A stretch of DNA of 64,000 nucleotides from VRUE01 sp963718775 (GTDB lineage Bacteria > Actinomycetota > Thermoleophilia > Solirubrobacterales > 70-9). A program made the position numbers and the translations under genes. Numbering within the stretch: position 1 is the first letter of the stretch; the number at the start of each line of letters is the position of its first letter. Location of the stretch: NCBI GenBank assembly GCA_963718775.1, contig OY970377.1, positions 2,728,001-2,792,000 of the forward strand, read 5' to 3'. The notes under the pieces were generated by a model that was given only the letters and a program-made list of their open reading frames with translations, was not told where the DNA came from and ran no database searches. Of this stretch, positions 62,263-64,000 are shown piece after piece.

Positions 62263-63630
62263 GTGCCCGAGGACTCCTCAACTCGCCTCCGCTTCGCTCC
62301 ATCGCCGACCGGCGCTCTGCATATCGGTGGCGCCAGGACCGCTCTCTACAACTGGCTCGCCGCGCGCCATGGCGGCGGTGAGCTGGTGCTGCGGATCGAG
62401 GACACCGATCGCGAGCGCTCGACCGAGGAGAACGTCGAGCAGATCCTCGACGCCTTGCGCTGGCTGGAGCTCGACTGGGACGAGGGGCCGGTCTCGCAGG
62501 CCGGTCGCGCCGATCGCCACGGGGAGGCCCTGCACCGGCTGCTCGATTCCGGCGCTGCCTACCGCGACTCTGCAACCGGCAAGGACGTCGAGGCCTGGAA
62601 GGCCGAGCACGGCGCTGGTCGCGGCTATCGCGGCACCCCGACCGACGAGCCAGGGGCGGCGGTGCGCCTGCGCGTTCCCGACGGGGGGGAGACCGTCGTC
62701 GAGGATCTAATCCGTGGCCCGGTCAGCTTCCCCAATGGCAGCTACGACGACTTCGTCATCGCCCGCGGTGACGACACGGTCCTCTACAACTTTGCTGTCG
62801 CCATCGATGACGCCGAGATGGGGATCACCGAGGTAGTGCGCGGCGACGATCACCTCTCCAACACGCCCAAGCAGCTGCTCGTCTTGGCGGCGCTTGGACA
62901 CACGCCGCCGCGCTACGCGCACCTGCCGCTCCTGCACGGCCCCGACGGCAAGAAGCTCTCCAAGCGCCACGGCGCCGCCTCAGTCCAAGAGCTGCGCGAG
63001 GCGGGCTATCTGCCCGCCGCGGTACGCAACTACCTGGCCCTGCTCGGCTGGGGCACGGACGACGACACGACGCTGATGTCGACCGAAGAGCTGGTCGCGC
63101 GCTTCCGTATAGCGGACGTCGGCAAGGCAGCGGCGATCTTCGACGAGAAGAAGCTGCGCTGGATCAACGGCCGCTTCATGCGTGAGCTGCCGCTCGAGGA
63201 GTACACCGCAGCGGTGGCCCGCCATCTGGGTCGCGAGCCCGACGAGCGCCTGCGCGCGGCCTGCGCGATCGCCCAGGAGAAAGCTCAGACCCTGGACGAG
63301 GTCTGGCTGCTGATTCGCTTCCTCTTCGAGCCGCCCGTCGAGGATGAGAAGTCTTGGCGCAAGGTGATGAAAGATGGCGCTCTGCCGGCCCTTGAGGCCG
63401 CCCGAGATGCGCTGGAGACCGTCGGCGAGTTCGATTCCGAGGCGGTCGAGGCGGCTCTTTCCCCACTTCCCGACCGACTCGAGACGAAGCCGGGCAGGGT
63501 CTACCAGCCGATCCGAGTTGCGATCACTGGCACCTCGGTTTCCCCTGGCATCTTCGAGTCTCTTGCCGCTCTGGGCCGCGAGGAATCGCTGCTGCGCATC
63601 GATGCCGCGCTCGTGCGTCTCCGTGCTTAG
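62263..63630 (+). CDS. gltX: Glutamyl-tRNA synthetase
   Basis: Class I synthetase, 455 residues. HIGH region LRFAPSPTGALHIGGARTAL YNWLA, then VLRIEDTDRERSTEENVEQI, VVRGDDHLSNTPKQLLVLAA, and the KMSKS loop DGKKLSKRHGAASVQELREA. The all-helical anticodon domain follows (KLRWINGRFMRELPLEEYTA). No Cys-type zinc site in the insert, as in many actinobacterial GltX. It may also charge tRNA-Gln if the genome uses GatCAB. Leaderless GTG 62263. Confidence 0.95.
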   Translation: MPEDSSTRLRFAPSPTGALHIGGARTALYNWLAARHGGGELVLRIEDTDRERSTEENVEQILDALRWLELDWDEGPVSQAGRADRHGEALHRLLDSGAAYRDSATGKDVEAWKAEHGAGRGYRGTPTDEPGAAVRLRVPDGGETVVEDLIRGPVSFPNGSYDDFVIARGDDTVLYNFAVAIDDAEMGITEVVRGDDHLSNTPKQLLVLAALGHTPPRYAHLPLLHGPDGKKLSKRHGAASVQELREAGYLPAAVRNYLALLGWGTDDDTTLMSTEELVARFRIADVGKAAAIFDEKKLRWINGRFMRELPLEEYTAAVARHLGREPDERLRAACAIAQEKAQTLDEVWLLIRFLFEPPVEDEKSWRKVMKDGALPALEAARDALETVGEFDSEAVEAALSPLPDRLETKPGRVYQPIRVAITGTSVSPGIFESLAALGREESLLRIDAALVRLRA

Positions 63631-63760
63631 CGGACAAGCTTGACCGCTAAATCCCTCCGAATTGGACAAATGAGCGGCATCTGTGCCTCAATTTTGTGGA
63701 TGGTGGGGCTAAACCGTGCGTCCTTTGCTGCCGATGAGGCTTGCGGAGCGTATTTCCGCC

Positions 63761-64000
63761 ATGGAGACCACGAAGTCACACAGCAACGGCAGCAACGGGA
63801 AAGTCAGCGCAAGCGCGGCTGTCCGTAAGGATGGCGGCAAGCCCGCTCCCGGCGCTCGGCTCGCCGCCGCTTTCGAGGCGGTCGAGAAATTCCCGGTCCT
63901 GATGGAGTCCCGAGCTCGCGTTATGAGCGCGGCTACTGCTGAGACCTCTCGCCTCACCGAGTTGGTCGAAGCGGTCGAGTCCGACGTCGGACTGGCGATC
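63761..64000 (+). CDS. Start of an HDOD-like protein, truncated by the window
   Basis: First 80 residues only: a Ser/Asn/Gly-rich N-terminus (METTKSHSNGSNGKVSASAA) then GARLAAAFEAVEKFPVLMES and TSRLTELVEAVESDVGLAI. The 'F/L-P-V-L ... L-x-E-x-V-E-x-D-V-x-L-A-I' pattern resembles the first helices of HDOD domains (signalling, often next to GGDEF/EAL). ATG 63761 is preceded by a small hairpin GCGGA/TCCGC. The 130 bases after gltX hold no other gene I trust. Confidence 0.45.
   Translation, partial: METTKSHSNGSNGKVSASAAVRKDGGKPAPGARLAAAFEAVEKFPVLMESRARVMSAATAETSRLTELVEAVESDVGLAI

Noticed and set aside
63640..63828. 62-codon frame after gltX
   Set aside because: Overlaps the better supported frame starting at 63761 in a different phase and shows no domain or ribosome-site evidence.

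Overview
The window is a high-GC bacterial chromosome segment. Gene content (mreBCD-mrdA-rodA with rng, rplU, rpmA and obg; ctaG; Rpf-like and M23 wall enzymes; a DivIVA-like protein; Thr-rich single-pass proteins) and the protein sequences suggest an actinobacterium. The deep-branching Thermoleophilia/Solirubrobacterales lineage is my best guess, by inference only. Almost everything is housekeeping. The first ~7 kb, and scattered later genes, carry single-base indels (mostly +1) in otherwise well conserved genes. This looks like residual long-read assembly error, so several genes are annotated across frames.

Layout. 1-6.9 kb: GH15 hydrolase (cut by the window edge), ctaG, a membrane spermidine-synthase-like protein, tig, clpP, an M23 peptidase and a GNAT. 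7-20 kb: clpX, valS-folC, a zinc-ribbon membrane protein, ndk-maf, then the rod-shape operon mreB-mreC-mreD-mrdA-rodA. 20-28.6 kb: RNase E/G, rplU-rpmA, obg, proB, proA-nadD-rsfS and a DivIVA-like protein. 28.6-35.9 kb is the accessory part: tRNA-Cys, hicAB, a hypothetical gene, tRNA-Val, then a leftward run of five tightly packed genes (LeuRS paralogue, Fe(II)/2-oxoglutarate oxygenase, ArgG paralogue, AraC-type regulator, VOC protein), preceded by a tRNA-like gene with a large D-loop insertion. 35.9-46.7 kb: a polytopic membrane protein, thrS, infC, wecB (reverse), rpmI-rplT, a SpoU methylase and pheST. 46.7-54.6 kb: argCJBD, an ABC1 kinase, three small genes and argG. 54.7-64 kb: an Rpf-like secreted protein, dnaE, a Cys-rich protein, an acyl-CoA dehydrogenase, nfo (reverse), gltX and the start of an HDOD-like gene.

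Two things stand out. First, the 30.3-35.8 kb cluster: a shortened LeuRS-like protein, a clavaminate-synthase/AsnO/VioC-type oxygenase and a diverged argininosuccinate synthase in an overlapping operon, with an aberrant tRNA gene directly upstream. This would fit an undescribed aminoacyl-tRNA-linked amino-acid tailoring pathway (inference). Second, the window is full of long hairpins. At least two families have a conserved ~60-72 bp core enclosed by 20-29 bp arms that differ from locus to locus yet are almost perfectly complementary. A third family has conserved arms, and a fourth sits in frame inside folC and pheT. The DNA on one side of many hairpins is visibly poor in C on one strand.

Many genes have a TAnnnT -10 box only 6-9 nt before the start codon and no ribosome binding site, pointing to widespread leaderless transcription.
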